DNA of 64,000 bases from Porticoccus sp041395745 (GTDB lineage Bacteria; Pseudomonadota; Gammaproteobacteria; Pseudomonadales; Porticoccaceae). How positions within the stretch are numbered: the stretch's first letter is position 1; every line of letters begins with the position of its first letter. The position numbers and the translations under genes are program-made. The notes beneath the pieces are model-generated. The model saw nothing but the letters and a program-made list of their open reading frames with translations. It searched no databases and had not been told where the DNA came from. This document shows positions 54,196 to 63,158 of the stretch, piece after piece. The stretch lies in assembly GCA_041395745.1 (NCBI GenBank), contig JAWKZV010000003.1, forward strand, positions 186,001 to 250,000, written 5' to 3'.

Positions 54196-55050
54196 ATGAA
54201 AGTTCCAGAACGCATTCAACCCCTGGTGGATATTGGCCTGGTAGATGAGGTCATCTGCCAGTTAATGAGCGGCAAAGAGGCCACCGTTTATATCGTGCGC
54301 TGCGGCAATGAAACCCGCTGCGCCAAGGTCTACAAGGAAGCCGCCAAGCGCAGCTTCAAAAAAGCCGCGCAGTACCAGGAGGGACGGAAAGACCGCAACA
54401 GCCGCCGGGCCCGGGCCATGGGCAAGGGCACGCGGTTTGGGCGCCAGCAGCAGGAAGAGAGATGGCAAAGTGCCGAGGTCAACGCCCTCTACAAAGTGGC
54501 GGAGGCCGGGGTGCGGGTGCCCACCGCCTATGGCTGCATCGACGGGGTATTGTTGATGGAGCTGATCACCGACGATGACGGCGACGCCGCCCCCAGGCTC
54601 AATGACGTGACCATGTCCGCCGAGCAGGCGCTGGAAGATCACGCCACCATGATGAACTATGTGGTGCGCATGTTGTGCGCGGGACTGGTTCACGGCGACT
54701 TGTCGGAATTCAACGTGCTGGTCGACGCCTATGGTCCGGTGATTATCGACCTGCCCCAGGCGGTGGACGCAGCGGCGAACAACAACGCGCGGGCCATGCT
54801 CGCCCGGGATGTCGACAACATGACCGACTACTACGGCCAGTACGCACCGGAGCTCCTGACCACTCGCTACGCCGAGGAAATCTGGTCGCTGTTTGAGCGG
54901 GGTGAACTGCATCCGGATATCGCCCTGACCGGCCATTTTGATGACCCGGACGGGGCCGCCGATGTCGACAGCGTCCTGCTGGAAATCCAGGCAGCACTGC
55001 TGGAAGAAGAAAGCCGCAGGGAGCGTATGGCCGAAAATGGGCCCCAGTGA
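54196..55050 (+). CDS. RIO-type serine protein kinase
   Basis: A 284-residue kinase of the bacterial RIO group (like PA4780 of Pseudomonas). ATG 54196 with AAGGAAG upstream is preferred to the longer frame. Nucleotide-binding loop GKEATVYIVRCG (about residues 26-37), ATP-contact Lys in RCAKVYKEA, hinge LMELITDDDG, catalytic loop VHGDLSEFNVLVD with Asp and Asn, and metal-binding Asp in VIIDLPQAVD are all present. Substrates of bacterial RIO kinases are largely unknown. It stands alone, upstream of ybiT. Confidence 0.9.
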   Translation: MKVPERIQPLVDIGLVDEVICQLMSGKEATVYIVRCGNETRCAKVYKEAAKRSFKKAAQYQEGRKDRNSRRARAMGKGTRFGRQQQEERWQSAEVNALYKVAEAGVRVPTAYGCIDGVLLMELITDDDGDAAPRLNDVTMSAEQALEDHATMMNYVVRMLCAGLVHGDLSEFNVLVDAYGPVIIDLPQAVDAAANNNARAMLARDVDNMTDYYGQYAPELLTTRYAEEIWSLFERGELHPDIALTGHFDDPDGAADVDSVLLEIQAALLEEESRRERMAENGPQ

Positions 55051-55147
55051 GGGCAATTGTCCACAGTTAGATTCGACGAACCTGCCAGCAGCCCTTATAG
55101 TACGCGCCTCATCCCCCGTTTAGCCCCAACCATTCAGGATTAACCCT

Positions 55148-56749
55148 TTGATTTCTGCCGCGAATATCACCATGCAATTTGGTGCAAAACCGTTATTTGA
55201 AAATATCTCCGTCAAGTTTGGCAACGGCAACCGCTACGGGTTGATCGGCGCCAACGGTTGCGGCAAATCCACGTTCATGAAAATTCTGGATGGCAGCCTG
55301 GCGCCCACGGCGGGCAATATCTCCATCACCCCCAACGAGCGGATCGGCAAGCTGTCCCAGGACCAGTTCGCCTTTGAACAGTACAGCGTGGTGGACACCG
55401 TCATCATGGGCCACAGCGAACTGTGGAAGGTGAAACAGGAGCGCGAGCTCATCTACTCCCTGCCGGAAATGTCCGAAGAAGACGGCATGAAGGTGGCGGA
55501 ACTGGAAGTGCGCTTTGCCGAAATGGACGGCTACAGCGCCGAGAGCCGTGCCGGGGAAATCCTGATCGGCGCGGGCATTGACGAGTCACTCCACTTCGGC
55601 CCCATGAGCGACGTCGCACCGGGCTGGAAACTGCGGGTGCTGCTGGCGCAGGCGCTGTTCTCCGATCCGGATATCCTGCTGCTGGACGAACCGACCAACA
55701 ACCTGGATATCAACACCATCCGCTGGCTGGAAGGCATCCTCAACCAGCACAAGAGCACCATGGTGATCATCTCCCACGACCGTCACTTCCTGAATGCCGT
55801 GTGCACCCACATCGCCGACATCGACTACGGCGAACTGCGCGTCTACCCCGGCAACTACGACGACTTCATGACCGCCTCGACCCAGGCCCGGGAACTGCTG
55901 GTATCCGAAAACGAGAAGAAGAAAACCCAGATCGCCGAGCTGCAACAGTTTGTCAGCCGCTTCTCGGCCAACGCCTCCAAGGCGAAGCAGGCCACCTCGC
56001 GTGCCAGGCAGATCGAGAAAATCAAACTGGAGGACATCAAGCCCTCCAGCCGGGTCAGTCCCTATATCCGTTTCAACCAGGAGAAAAAACTCCACCGCCA
56101 GGCCCTGACCTTCAAGGATCTCGGCCACGGCTACGACGAAACCCTGTTCAGCGGCGGCAAGCTGCTGCTGGAAGCTGGTGCGCGACTGGCGATCATCGGC
56201 GAAAACGGCGCCGGCAAATCCACCCTGCTGCGCTGTTTGGTGGGCGAACTCACCCCCAACAGCGGCGACATAAAATGGGCCGAGAACGCCAGCCTGGGCT
56301 ACTGCGCCCAGGACAGCACCAAAGACTTTGATTGCGACCTCAACCTGTTTGACTGGATGAGCCAGTGGCGCAAACCCAACCACGACGACCAGATCGTGCG
56401 GGCCACCCTGGGGCGGATGCTGTTCTCCGCCGACAGCTACAAGAAAAAGGTCAAGGTCTGCTCCGGTGGTGAGAAAAACCGCCTGCTGTTCGGCAAACTG
56501 ATGATGATGGACTGCAACGTCCTGATCATGGACGAGCCCACCAACCACCTGGACATGGAAGCCATCGAGGCGCTCAACCTGGCACTGGAACACTACCCCG
56601 GCACGCTGATTTTCGTCAGCCACGACCGGGAGTTCGTTTCATCCCTCGCCACCCGGGTTATCGAAATCAAGGACCACAAACTGATCGACTTCCAGGGCAC
56701 CTACGAGGAATACCTCTCCAGCCAGGAACTCAACGCCAAACGGGCGTGA
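55148..56749 (+). CDS. ybiT: ABC-F ATPase YbiT
   Basis: A 533-residue ABC-F protein with two ATPase domains and no membrane part, acting at ribosomes. The first Walker A is GANGCGKST (34-42) and the first Walker B LLLDEPTNNLD. The inter-domain linker is basic (QFVSRFSANASKAKQATSRARQIEKIKLEDI), the second Walker A is GENGAGKST and the second Walker B LIMDEPTNHLD. The N-terminal ITMQFGAKPLFENISVKFGNGNRYGLIGANG is close to E. coli YbiT. The start is TTG 55148. The second signature is CSGGEKNRLLFGKLM; the first reads VAPGWKLRVLLAQAL without the usual LSGG. Confidence 0.92.
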   Translation: MISAANITMQFGAKPLFENISVKFGNGNRYGLIGANGCGKSTFMKILDGSLAPTAGNISITPNERIGKLSQDQFAFEQYSVVDTVIMGHSELWKVKQERELIYSLPEMSEEDGMKVAELEVRFAEMDGYSAESRAGEILIGAGIDESLHFGPMSDVAPGWKLRVLLAQALFSDPDILLLDEPTNNLDINTIRWLEGILNQHKSTMVIISHDRHFLNAVCTHIADIDYGELRVYPGNYDDFMTASTQARELLVSENEKKKTQIAELQQFVSRFSANASKAKQATSRARQIEKIKLEDIKPSSRVSPYIRFNQEKKLHRQALTFKDLGHGYDETLFSGGKLLLEAGARLAIIGENGAGKSTLLRCLVGELTPNSGDIKWAENASLGYCAQDSTKDFDCDLNLFDWMSQWRKPNHDDQIVRATLGRMLFSADSYKKKVKVCSGGEKNRLLFGKLMMMDCNVLIMDEPTNHLDMEAIEALNLALEHYPGTLIFVSHDREFVSSLATRVIEIKDHKLIDFQGTYEEYLSSQELNAKRA

Positions 56750-56788
56750 TCCAGCCACTGCCTGTTTTCGCGGGCACTGAAAACACTT

Positions 56789-56814
56789 TGGGCCGGCTAT
56801 TACATGCCGGCCCA
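56789..56814 (+). terminator. Terminator-like stem after ybiT
   Basis: TGGGCCGGC / GCCGGCCCA with an eight-base loop, 40 bp after the ybiT stop, followed by ATTTAATTCT, a weak T-rich tail. Confidence 0.65.
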
Positions 56815-56925
56815 TTTAATTCTGGGGTGATACATCTGAATCAGCAGTATTTCTCTACCAAGTAGTTGATATCAAAAGCCAATCGTCCATACGCATACGG
56901 TCACGCCCCTGCCTGAAGGGCACGC

Positions 56926-56957
56926 AAAAAAAACCCACTAAATAGTGGGCTTTTTTA
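56926..56957. terminator. Terminator after the first PEP-CTERM gene
   Basis: CCCACTA-AA-TAGTGGG flanked by an A8 tract and a T6 tract, so it works in both directions; it lies 14 bp beyond the stop of the leftward PEP-CTERM gene. Confidence 0.88.
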
Positions 56958-56970
56958 AAAACTTGACAAC

Positions 56971-57546
56971 TTAAACGGCGCTCTTTCGCATTACCCCACC
57001 CAAGCAGAGTAAGCCTAACCCAAATAATGCAAGAGTGGCAGGAACAGGAACATTGTTGTTTTCACCACCTGCTTCAGTAAAGTTGGCTATAAATCGTATA
57101 TCGTTACCACCATTCCAAGGAAACCAGCTACCAGATAAGAGCCACCACTCCCCATTCGCGTAGTCATTGGTAAAGTTGTACTGAACCGTGAAACCTATGG
57201 CACCAAGATAATTAAACTGAACGGCATACGTAACACCAGCAGATAAAGCTACCGCAGGAAAGATTTCATTGAAGCCAGAGCTCCAAGCCTGGGTAGAGGA
57301 AAACAATACGGCCCCTGGACCGTTGGACCACTCAACGACTGAAACCTCATGAGTATTGTCCTGCCCCAACCACCAACCAAAAGAATCCAACGTAACATCG
57401 GTTGCAAAAGTAAGTGTCTGAGCTGACTGAACCCAACCATTATTGGTATCACCTGTCCAGGCAGAGTTATCAATTAAAGTGGCATATGCACCGATTGACC
57501 AAATTGACATGGCAAGCACAAGTACCAATCTAGTTATTCCTTTCAT
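56971..57546 (-). CDS. PEP-CTERM sorted secreted protein
   Basis: A 191-residue exported protein: signal peptide MKGITRLVLVLAMSIWSIGAYA, an aromatic-rich beta-type middle and a C-terminal sorting tag. The tag NNVPVPATLALFGLGLLCLGGVMRKSAV (residues 164-191) is a VPVPATL variant of PEP-CTERM, with a membrane helix and a basic end, normally cut by an exosortase. No exosortase is in the window. The gene is clearly AT-rich relative to ybiT upstream. The mature role is unknown; such proteins are often surface or biofilm components. Confidence 0.82.
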   Translation of the reverse strand: MKGITRLVLVLAMSIWSIGAYATLIDNSAWTGDTNNGWVQSAQTLTFATDVTLDSFGWWLGQDNTHEVSVVEWSNGPGAVLFSSTQAWSSGFNEIFPAVALSAGVTYAVQFNYLGAIGFTVQYNFTNDYANGEWWLLSGSWFPWNGGNDIRFIANFTEAGGENNNVPVPATLALFGLGLLCLGGVMRKSAV

Positions 57547-57838
57547 TACAGAATCCCCTGTCTAACTTTGAATTAACTCACAATAGAACCTTCTGAAAAC
57601 CGACAAGCAAAAACCTGGCCAATAATATAGCCCCTTTGATATTAAAAGATTTTTGTGTTTTTCTATTTCATACTTACATCTCAATGTAAAAAACACCGAC
57701 ACAAAGCCCACAAAAAAACAACCACTTAATCTATCGAAACAAGTGGGCTCAGATAAGACTTTGGGGAAGTGTTAGCTGACCCATTCACACTTCCGTCCGC
57801 ATCTGGTTGAGGCCATCCATGGTTGGGCCACCCATAGC
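57547..57838. other. AT-rich intergenic region between PEP-CTERM gene and TA locus
   Basis: About 290 bp with no gene. It holds AGCCCAC (near 57706) and its inverted match GTGGGCT (near 57744) around an A-rich loop, and presumably the promoter of the leftward PEP-CTERM gene. Nothing else is recognised. Confidence 0.45.
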
Positions 57839-57862
57839 AAAGTGCTACTATAGTGACACTTT
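57839..57862. promoter_or_regulatory. Nested dyad operator of the toxin-antitoxin locus
   Basis: AAAGTG-CT-ACTATAGT-GA-CACTTT: outer 6-bp arms around a central 8-bp palindrome, 20 of 24 positions symmetric, 24 bp before the antitoxin start. It overlaps a TATAGT -10-like word. Toxin-antitoxin operons are usually self-repressed through such sites. Confidence 0.6.
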
Positions 57863-57885
57863 AGTTCCTACCCAGGTCCATCCCC

Positions 57886-58142
57886 ATGAAAACGGCACTG
57901 GTTACCACCCTTAAACGTCAGGCAACCAAGATTCTCGCCGACCTTCACCAGACCAAGGAGCCTGTTCTCATCACTGAGCAGGGCAACCCTCTGCCTATCT
58001 TCTCGACGTGTCCGATTACGAGTTTCTTTTGGCGCGCATGCAAATACTGGAAGGCATTGCCCGTGGGGAGCAGGCGATTCTGGAAGGCCGCGTGATGGAA
58101 CAGCAGGATGCGAAGCAGAGAATGTCGAAGTGGCTCAAGTAA
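57886..58142 (+). pseudogene. Phd/YefM-type antitoxin, frameshifted
   Basis: The frame begins MKTALVTTLKRQATKILADLHQTKEPVLITEQGNP, a Phd/YefM N-terminal DNA-binding domain. It then leaves frame at the CCC run 57987-57989; restoring one base gives SAYLLDVSDYEFLLARMQILEGIARGEQAILEGRVMEQQDAKQRMSKWLK and a stop at 58140-58142. The restored antitoxin has about 85 residues, normal for the family. If the frameshift is real, the toxin would lack its intact antitoxin. Confidence 0.8.
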
Positions 58143-58474
58143 TATGGACGGAACCCGCTCTCGATAATCTTGATGACATCGCTGAATACATCGCGTTAAG
58201 CAATCCACCGGCCGCGTCAGATTTGGTACAGCGTGGCTTCTATTCGATAGATCGATTGGCACAATTTCACCAGTCTGGCCGCATTCCAGGGGAACTCAGT
58301 GAATTCAACTATCGCGAAGTGGTGGTTAACCCGGTGCGGGTTTTCTACAAGTTTCAGAAAGAAACCATTTATATTTTATTTGTTCTGCGCCAGGAGCGTG
58401 ATCTTCGCAGATATATTCTAGAGTCACCAAAGACTAGCCGGGCCTTCATAAATTGCGCCTCAATGGTGAAATGA
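58130..58474 (+). CDS. RelE/ParE-family toxin
   Basis: A 114-residue toxin candidate, starting GTG 58130 inside the antitoxin end. Family marks: VIWTEPALDNLDDIAEYIALSNPPAASDLVQR (N-terminal helix pair), LSEFNYREVVVNPVRVFYKF and IYILFVLRQERDLRRYIL. ParE types hit DNA gyrase and RelE types cleave ribosome-bound mRNA; the sequence looks more ParE-like, but target is not certain. The last 12 residues extend beyond the usual end. Confidence 0.85.
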   Translation: MAQVIWTEPALDNLDDIAEYIALSNPPAASDLVQRGFYSIDRLAQFHQSGRIPGELSEFNYREVVVNPVRVFYKFQKETIYILFVLRQERDLRRYILESPKTSRAFINCASMVK

Positions 58475-58766
58475 CAACAGGTCATTCAATCTATCGGACA
58501 GCCTGTTAAGCGCCGACACCATTACCACGATAATTACACCAATTACATTACCCCTATTGTCACTACAACGATTACTCCGACAACCACCAGAGCCAGTGCC
58601 ACAGTGCTTGAGCATTTATTTCAAACAAACCCATCACAACAAATGTCAACTTACTTTACATTAGCTCACAGGGAATACGACATATGTATTAAATATCAAC
58701 AAGATACTGGCTCGGCACAAACTTTGCTTTAGCTTAAAAACTTTAGGAATCGATCAAGGGATATTG
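58475..58766. other. AT-rich intergenic region with Thr/Ile codon-like run
   Basis: About 290 bp between the toxin gene and the second PEP-CTERM gene. Around 58515-58590 one frame reads as a run of Thr and Ile codons (for example DTITTIITPITL), like a thr leader peptide, but there is no start codon in frame and no biosynthetic gene downstream. No gene is called. Confidence 0.4.
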
Positions 58767-59231
58767 ATGAAAAAGCTAATTCTTATACTGGGTTTTTTAT
58801 TTGCAGCCAATGCCAGCGCAGGCTTAATAGTTAATGCGGCTTTCGAATTTGGACTTAATGGCAGTTATAACTACACGGGAACACTCACTGGCGAAGATCT
58901 CGATAATGATGGATTCCTAAGGTTTACAGAGTTAACTAGCTTTACAGAAACAGCAGGCGGACACACATTGGGCACACTGGTTGACATAGGTGATATTGAT
59001 ATTGCCAATGAGCTCTGGATTCCAAATGGCATATCATGGGTAAGCTTTATTGATACAGCCTTTATGACTTTTGATGTTCGTTCATTCTCTTGCGCTACCG
59101 ATAATGGCTGCGATGCACGGCTTACCTCTTTTAACCTAAGCAACAACAATGTTCCTGAACCCATGAGTATTTTGCTACTTGGTCTAGGACTAGTGTGGAT
59201 AGGCCTTTTAAGGAAAAAGAAAGTAGTTTAA
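58767..59231 (+). CDS. PEP-CTERM sorted secreted protein
   Basis: A 154-residue exported protein: signal peptide MKKLILILGFLFAANASA, a Gly/Thr/Asp-rich middle with one likely disulphide pair (SCATDNGCDAR), and a C-terminal NNVPEPMSILLLGLGLVWIGLLRKKKVV, a canonical VPEP tag, helix and basic end. ATG 58767 follows AAGGG; the TTG just upstream is discounted. AT-rich like the other PEP-CTERM gene, with which it flanks the toxin-antitoxin locus. Confidence 0.85.
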   Translation: MKKLILILGFLFAANASAGLIVNAAFEFGLNGSYNYTGTLTGEDLDNDGFLRFTELTSFTETAGGHTLGTLVDIGDIDIANELWIPNGISWVSFIDTAFMTFDVRSFSCATDNGCDARLTSFNLSNNNVPEPMSILLLGLGLVWIGLLRKKKVV

Positions 59232-59342
59232 CAAATCTATAAACAATCCCTTCATAAGCCGCAAAACTTAGGGGCTTTTTTATAAGTAACAAACAATCAT
59301 ATTACTCAACAATCTTGCCGTGCTTGGCGTTAAAAGCATCAA

Positions 59343-59702
59343 GTGAAACTCATCGGCCAATACCTGGATTTAATGCAAGCAGAAGACGCAGCCTTGAGGC
59401 TGCGTCAGCAGGGCATACTGACTCACATTTCTTCGAAGAATTCGTTTGTTGTTTCCGGGTATGTCACTGGGGCCTTCAAGGTGGGATTGTGGGCGGTGCT
59501 CGACGCCCAATATAAAGATGCTTGCGCGTACCTGGCCGACGAAAACCATGAGGTGACATCAGGGCTGCCCGAAGAGGAATTGCTGAAATTGGAATCGGCA
59601 TCCGACCAGCACGCTTACCGGGTATTCAACAAATTTTTATTCTTCACTGGTCTCTTCTTTTTAGCCCTGATTCTGACGGTGCTCTACATCACTCAGAAAT
59701 AA
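59343..59702 (+). CDS. Small membrane protein, possibly DUF2007-like
   Basis: A 119-residue protein. The first 75 residues form a compact alpha/beta region (LIGQYLDLMQAEDAALRLRQQGILTHISSKN ... VGLWAVLDAQYKDACAYLADENHEV) like DUF2007 signal-type domains in layout. The last 25 residues are one membrane helix (FNKFLFFTGLFFLALILTVLYITQK). The start is GTG 59343 with no strong ribosome site. Function unknown. Confidence 0.6.
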   Translation: MKLIGQYLDLMQAEDAALRLRQQGILTHISSKNSFVVSGYVTGAFKVGLWAVLDAQYKDACAYLADENHEVTSGLPEEELLKLESASDQHAYRVFNKFLFFTGLFFLALILTVLYITQK

Positions 59703-59973
59703 CACCCCAAACACGACCTGCCACGTCAGTTCGTTTGACTGCGTTCTGGAAACCGTCGAAGCCTTTCACCACGCTCCGCTGTTACCCGGCGAGGACTGAA
59801 GCACTGCTGAAACTCCCATCGAAAAGGCGCCGGGACAGGCACAGCATCCATTCCCCGGCTAGAATCTATCTGTTTCAATCTTCGTTGATTGCCCCGACAA
59901 CCATTATCATGTGTACAGCAGCCCGATATCCGGGCTGTTGCACTAGCACACCCTTACCACGAAAGGACCTTCT

Positions 59974-60522
59974 GTGACGCTTGCCACCATCATTACCACT
60001 TCCGACCTGAGAGATCTGCTCGACTGTGCATTCCAGCAGGAGACCCCGGTTGTCACCTCGTCGGAATCCGATCTCGGCGAGCCGCTGCAGCACTTTGCCA
60101 GTCAGGCAGACATTCTGGCGAAGGTGGCGGAGTGCGCCAAAGCCGGGGTGCACAACTACGCCTTCGGTTTGTGGTATCCCTCAATGAAGGGAAAGGTTGT
60201 TGAGCGCAAGATAACCTTTGATCCACCCCGCGATGGCAAGACATTTCGCTATTCCCTGGGCGGCTGGGGCCTCATCCACCTGCACCTGTATTTCACACCC
60301 CCCAATACCCTGCAATGCAGAGTCAGTGTCAATTCCGAAGCCCGCGCCCTGTCACGCCAGGATCGCTATACCGATCTGGGCCCGGCAACCGACTGGGACT
60401 GGCGCGTGGTAGAGTCTTACGCTTTCAGGCTTTCCCGCCGGCTCGCTGCTATGGGTCGAGCGGTGCCAGTGCTGCAGGAATCCACCCCGAGCGCCCGGCC
60501 TTCGCCATGGCGGCGCAAGTAA
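59974..60522 (+). CDS. Hypothetical protein
   Basis: A 182-residue protein that I do not recognise. It has no signal peptide or membrane helix. The middle (KITFDPPRDGKTFRYSLGGWGLIHLHLYFTPPNTLQCRVSVNSEARA) looks like beta strands, and the C-terminus is Arg/Pro-rich. The start at GTG 59974 is a guess. The 270 bp upstream hold nothing recognisable. GC-rich composition and codon pattern fit a real gene of the host. Confidence 0.55.
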   Translation: MTLATIITTSDLRDLLDCAFQQETPVVTSSESDLGEPLQHFASQADILAKVAECAKAGVHNYAFGLWYPSMKGKVVERKITFDPPRDGKTFRYSLGGWGLIHLHLYFTPPNTLQCRVSVNSEARALSRQDRYTDLGPATDWDWRVVESYAFRLSRRLAAMGRAVPVLQESTPSARPSPWRRK

Positions 60523-60571
60523 AGCCATTCCTGACGGCTTACGGCAAAGGCCAACATCGTAAGGAGCAAAC

Positions 60572-61003
60572 ATGAATACCTATACCATCCACTGCGACTG
60601 CAACAGTGTGGAACTGACTCTCTCCGGTGAGCCCAAGGTCAGAGCCTATTGCCACTGCATCGACTGCCGGGCACTGCTCAACAGCCCCTTTGCACCGGCA
60701 ACCGCCTGGGAGGAAGAAAACGCTTCCTTCACCAAAGGGGAAGAGCACATCAGCATCTACCAGCACCCTACTCTGCGGATGAAGAAATACTTTTGCAGCC
60801 ACTGCGGCGAGGTGCTTTTCAACACCAACTGCGTGGATTGGCGCGTGGTGCCGCAACTGCTGATTGCCAAAAGTCACGACAACCAACTGCCCGAGGAATT
60901 AACGTCCACTGCCCATATTTTCTATGAGCAGCGGGTCGTCGATGTGAGTGATGATCTGCCCAAGCACCTGCGCGGCTTTAGCAGCGCGCTGTTTGAAGGC
61001 TAA
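60572..61003 (+). CDS. GFA/CENP-V family zinc protein
   Basis: A 143-residue protein of the glutathione-dependent formaldehyde-activating (GFA) fold. Zinc-binding Cys are in IHCDCNSVEL, YCHCIDCRALLN and FCSHCGEVLFN, which give the structural and catalytic zinc sites of the family. ATG follows AAGGAGC. Most GFA-family proteins have no proven substrate. Confidence 0.85.
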   Translation: MNTYTIHCDCNSVELTLSGEPKVRAYCHCIDCRALLNSPFAPATAWEEENASFTKGEEHISIYQHPTLRMKKYFCSHCGEVLFNTNCVDWRVVPQLLIAKSHDNQLPEELTSTAHIFYEQRVVDVSDDLPKHLRGFSSALFEG

Positions 61004-61068
61004 CCACCACCTTCTGCTCTCACGCCCTGGGCCTATGCTTAGAACATTGAGTCAGCGAGAGATGCAGC

Positions 61069-62340
61069 GTGCAGGGGCCGTCACCAACACAATCGCCTGA
61101 TCCGCCAACGGTTCCCACGCCCGCCTCTGGAATCCTTTCGCACAGGATGCCGAAAACCATCTGGGTACTCGGCTTCGGCTCGCTGTTCATGGACATGTCC
61201 TCCGAGCTGGTCCACAGCCTGCTGCCCATCTTCATGGCCACAGTGCTCGGTGCATCCATGGTCACCATCGGCATTATCGAAGGGATTGCCGAAGCCACCG
61301 CCTCCATCGTCAAGGTGTTCTCCGGGGCGCTCAGCGATTATTTCCGCAGGCGCAAGTTTCTCATCGTGCTCGGCTACGGCCTGGGCGCCATTGCCAAACC
61401 GATATTCCCGCTGGCGACCACCATCGGCTGGGTATTCGGAGCGCGCTTTATCGACCGCATCGGCAAGGGCATTCGCGGCGCTCCCCGGGATGCGCTGATC
61501 GCCGATGTCACGCCATCCCACATGCGCGGCGCCGCCTACGGCCTGCGCCAGGCACTGGATACCGTCGGCGCCATTCTGGGCCCACTCTTGGCTCTGGCCT
61601 TCATGGTCTGGCTGGCGAACGATATCAAAGGCGTGTTGTGGATCGCCGTGATACCGGCCTTCATCGCGGTGTTGCTGCTGGCGGTGGCCGTGCGGGAACC
61701 CGCGGAACACAGTGCCACCGCACGGGATCGACCCTCCCTCAAAGGTGCAGGGGCGGCTGCCGGAGATCTGCCCCTGCGCTACTGGCTGGTGGTGGCACTC
61801 GGGGCGGTGTTTACCCTCGCCCGTTTCAGCGAGGCCTTCCTGATTCTGCGCGCCGAAAATGTCGGCCTCAAACTGGCTTATGTTCCCGCCATCATGATCG
61901 TCATGAATCTCGTCTACGCCTCTTTCGCTTATGCCGCAGGCGCGGCATCCGACCGGTTTTCCGCGCGTACCCTGCTGGTGTTCGGACTGGGAGCACTCCT
62001 TGTCGCCGACATTGCGCTGGCGCTGGCGACAACCCCCTGGCTTGCATTTACAGGGGCGGCGTTCTGGGGCCTGCACATGGCGCTCACCCAGGGCCTGCTC
62101 GCCAAACTGGTGGCCGATACCGCCCCGGCCAGACTGCGCGGCACGGCCTTTGGCATCTTCAACCTGGTCAGCGGCGGGGCCCTGCTGCTGGCCAGTGTTA
62201 TCGCCGGTTGGCTGTGGAGCAGCTACGGTCCGGCTGCCACTTTTATCGCGGGTGCCGCCTTTGCCCTGCTGGCGACAATAGGCTTGCTCAGCTATCGCCC
62301 CAAGATCAGCCCCAAGTCCAGCTCCAAAACCCGCGCCTGA
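61069..62340 (+). CDS. MFS transporter
   Basis: Up to 423 residues with twelve predicted helices. The first loop holds SGALSDYFRRRKFLIVLGYGLGAIAKPI, the loop 2-3 signature (GxLxDxxxRR-type) of the major facilitator superfamily; the second half has a parallel stretch, AAGASDRFSARTLLVFGLGALL. FIDRIGKGIRGAPRDALIADVTP resembles motifs in efflux-type MFS proteins. GTG 61069 is the frame start; ATG 61147 gives a shorter, more usual N-terminus. Substrate unknown. Confidence 0.85.
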   Translation: MQGPSPTQSPDPPTVPTPASGILSHRMPKTIWVLGFGSLFMDMSSELVHSLLPIFMATVLGASMVTIGIIEGIAEATASIVKVFSGALSDYFRRRKFLIVLGYGLGAIAKPIFPLATTIGWVFGARFIDRIGKGIRGAPRDALIADVTPSHMRGAAYGLRQALDTVGAILGPLLALAFMVWLANDIKGVLWIAVIPAFIAVLLLAVAVREPAEHSATARDRPSLKGAGAAAGDLPLRYWLVVALGAVFTLARFSEAFLILRAENVGLKLAYVPAIMIVMNLVYASFAYAAGAASDRFSARTLLVFGLGALLVADIALALATTPWLAFTGAAFWGLHMALTQGLLAKLVADTAPARLRGTAFGIFNLVSGGALLLASVIAGWLWSSYGPAATFIAGAAFALLATIGLLSYRPKISPKSSSKTRA

Positions 62341-62430
62341 ACAGGGCAACAGCCGACCAAAACTCTTCCCCTGATCCCCCGGTTGTCAGTAAAATCGCCT
62401 CCTTTTTGACGATTACGGAGCACGCGCCGC

Positions 62431-63147
62431 ATGGGCAGAGCGTATCAAAACCGCAAAGTGGCAATGGCCAAAACTTCCGACATGAAGGCCAAGGTATACA
62501 GCCGTTATGGCCGCGAGATTTACGTCTGCGCCAAGTCGGGTGGAACCGACCCCTCTGGCAACCTGTCCCTGCGCGGCATGATCGAACGCGCCAAGCGCGA
62601 TCAGGTTCCGGCCCACGTGATAGAAAAGGCCATCGACAAGGCCAAGGGCGGCTCCGGTGAAGACTTCTCCCCGGCCCGTTACGAGGGTTACGGTCCCGGC
62701 GGCAGCATGGCGATCATCGAGTGCCTGACCGACAACCCCAACCGCACCTTCGGCGATGTGCGCCAGGCGTTCACCAAAACCAAGTGCAAGATCGGCACCC
62801 AGGGCACCGTGGCCCACATGTTCGATCACGCCGCCATTTTCGTTTTCCCCTACGAAGATGAAGATGCGGTACTGGAAGCCCTGCTGGAAGCGGACGTGGA
62901 TGTCACCGACGTGGAGAACGAAGACGGCAAAATCACCGTGTTCACCCCCCACACCGATTACGCCAAGGCCCGCCAGGCGCTGGTCGAAGCCCTCGGCAAC
63001 ATCGAATTCGAAGTGGACGAAATCCAGTTCATCCCCCAGAGCTACACTACTCTGGCTGGTGACGACGTGGCACTGTTCGACAAGTTTCTGGACATGCTCA
63101 ACGACCTGGACGACGTGCAACAGGTCTACCACAACGTAGAGCTTTGA
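62431..63147 (+). CDS. YebC/PmpR family protein
   Basis: A 238-residue member of the YebC family (YeeN-like branch by N-terminus MGRAYQNRKVAMAKTSDMKAKVYSRYGREIYVCAKSGG). RAKRDQVPAHVIEKAIDKAKGG and YEGYGPGGSMAIIECLTDNPNRT are the family signatures. YebC proteins bind DNA, and recent work ties some to relief of ribosome stalling; role here unknown. It has its own terminator. Confidence 0.92.
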   Translation: MGRAYQNRKVAMAKTSDMKAKVYSRYGREIYVCAKSGGTDPSGNLSLRGMIERAKRDQVPAHVIEKAIDKAKGGSGEDFSPARYEGYGPGGSMAIIECLTDNPNRTFGDVRQAFTKTKCKIGTQGTVAHMFDHAAIFVFPYEDEDAVLEALLEADVDVTDVENEDGKITVFTPHTDYAKARQALVEALGNIEFEVDEIQFIPQSYTTLAGDDVALFDKFLDMLNDLDDVQQVYHNVEL

Positions 63148-63158
63148 TCGCTCAGCCA

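Noticed and set aside
58515..58590. Thr/Ile-rich run like a thr operon leader peptide
   Set aside because: No start codon in the right frame, no terminator/antiterminator pair and no threonine gene downstream.
61081..62349. 422-codon open frame antisense to the MFS gene
   Set aside because: Gly/Gln/His-rich translation without domain features, opposite a clear twelve-helix transporter.
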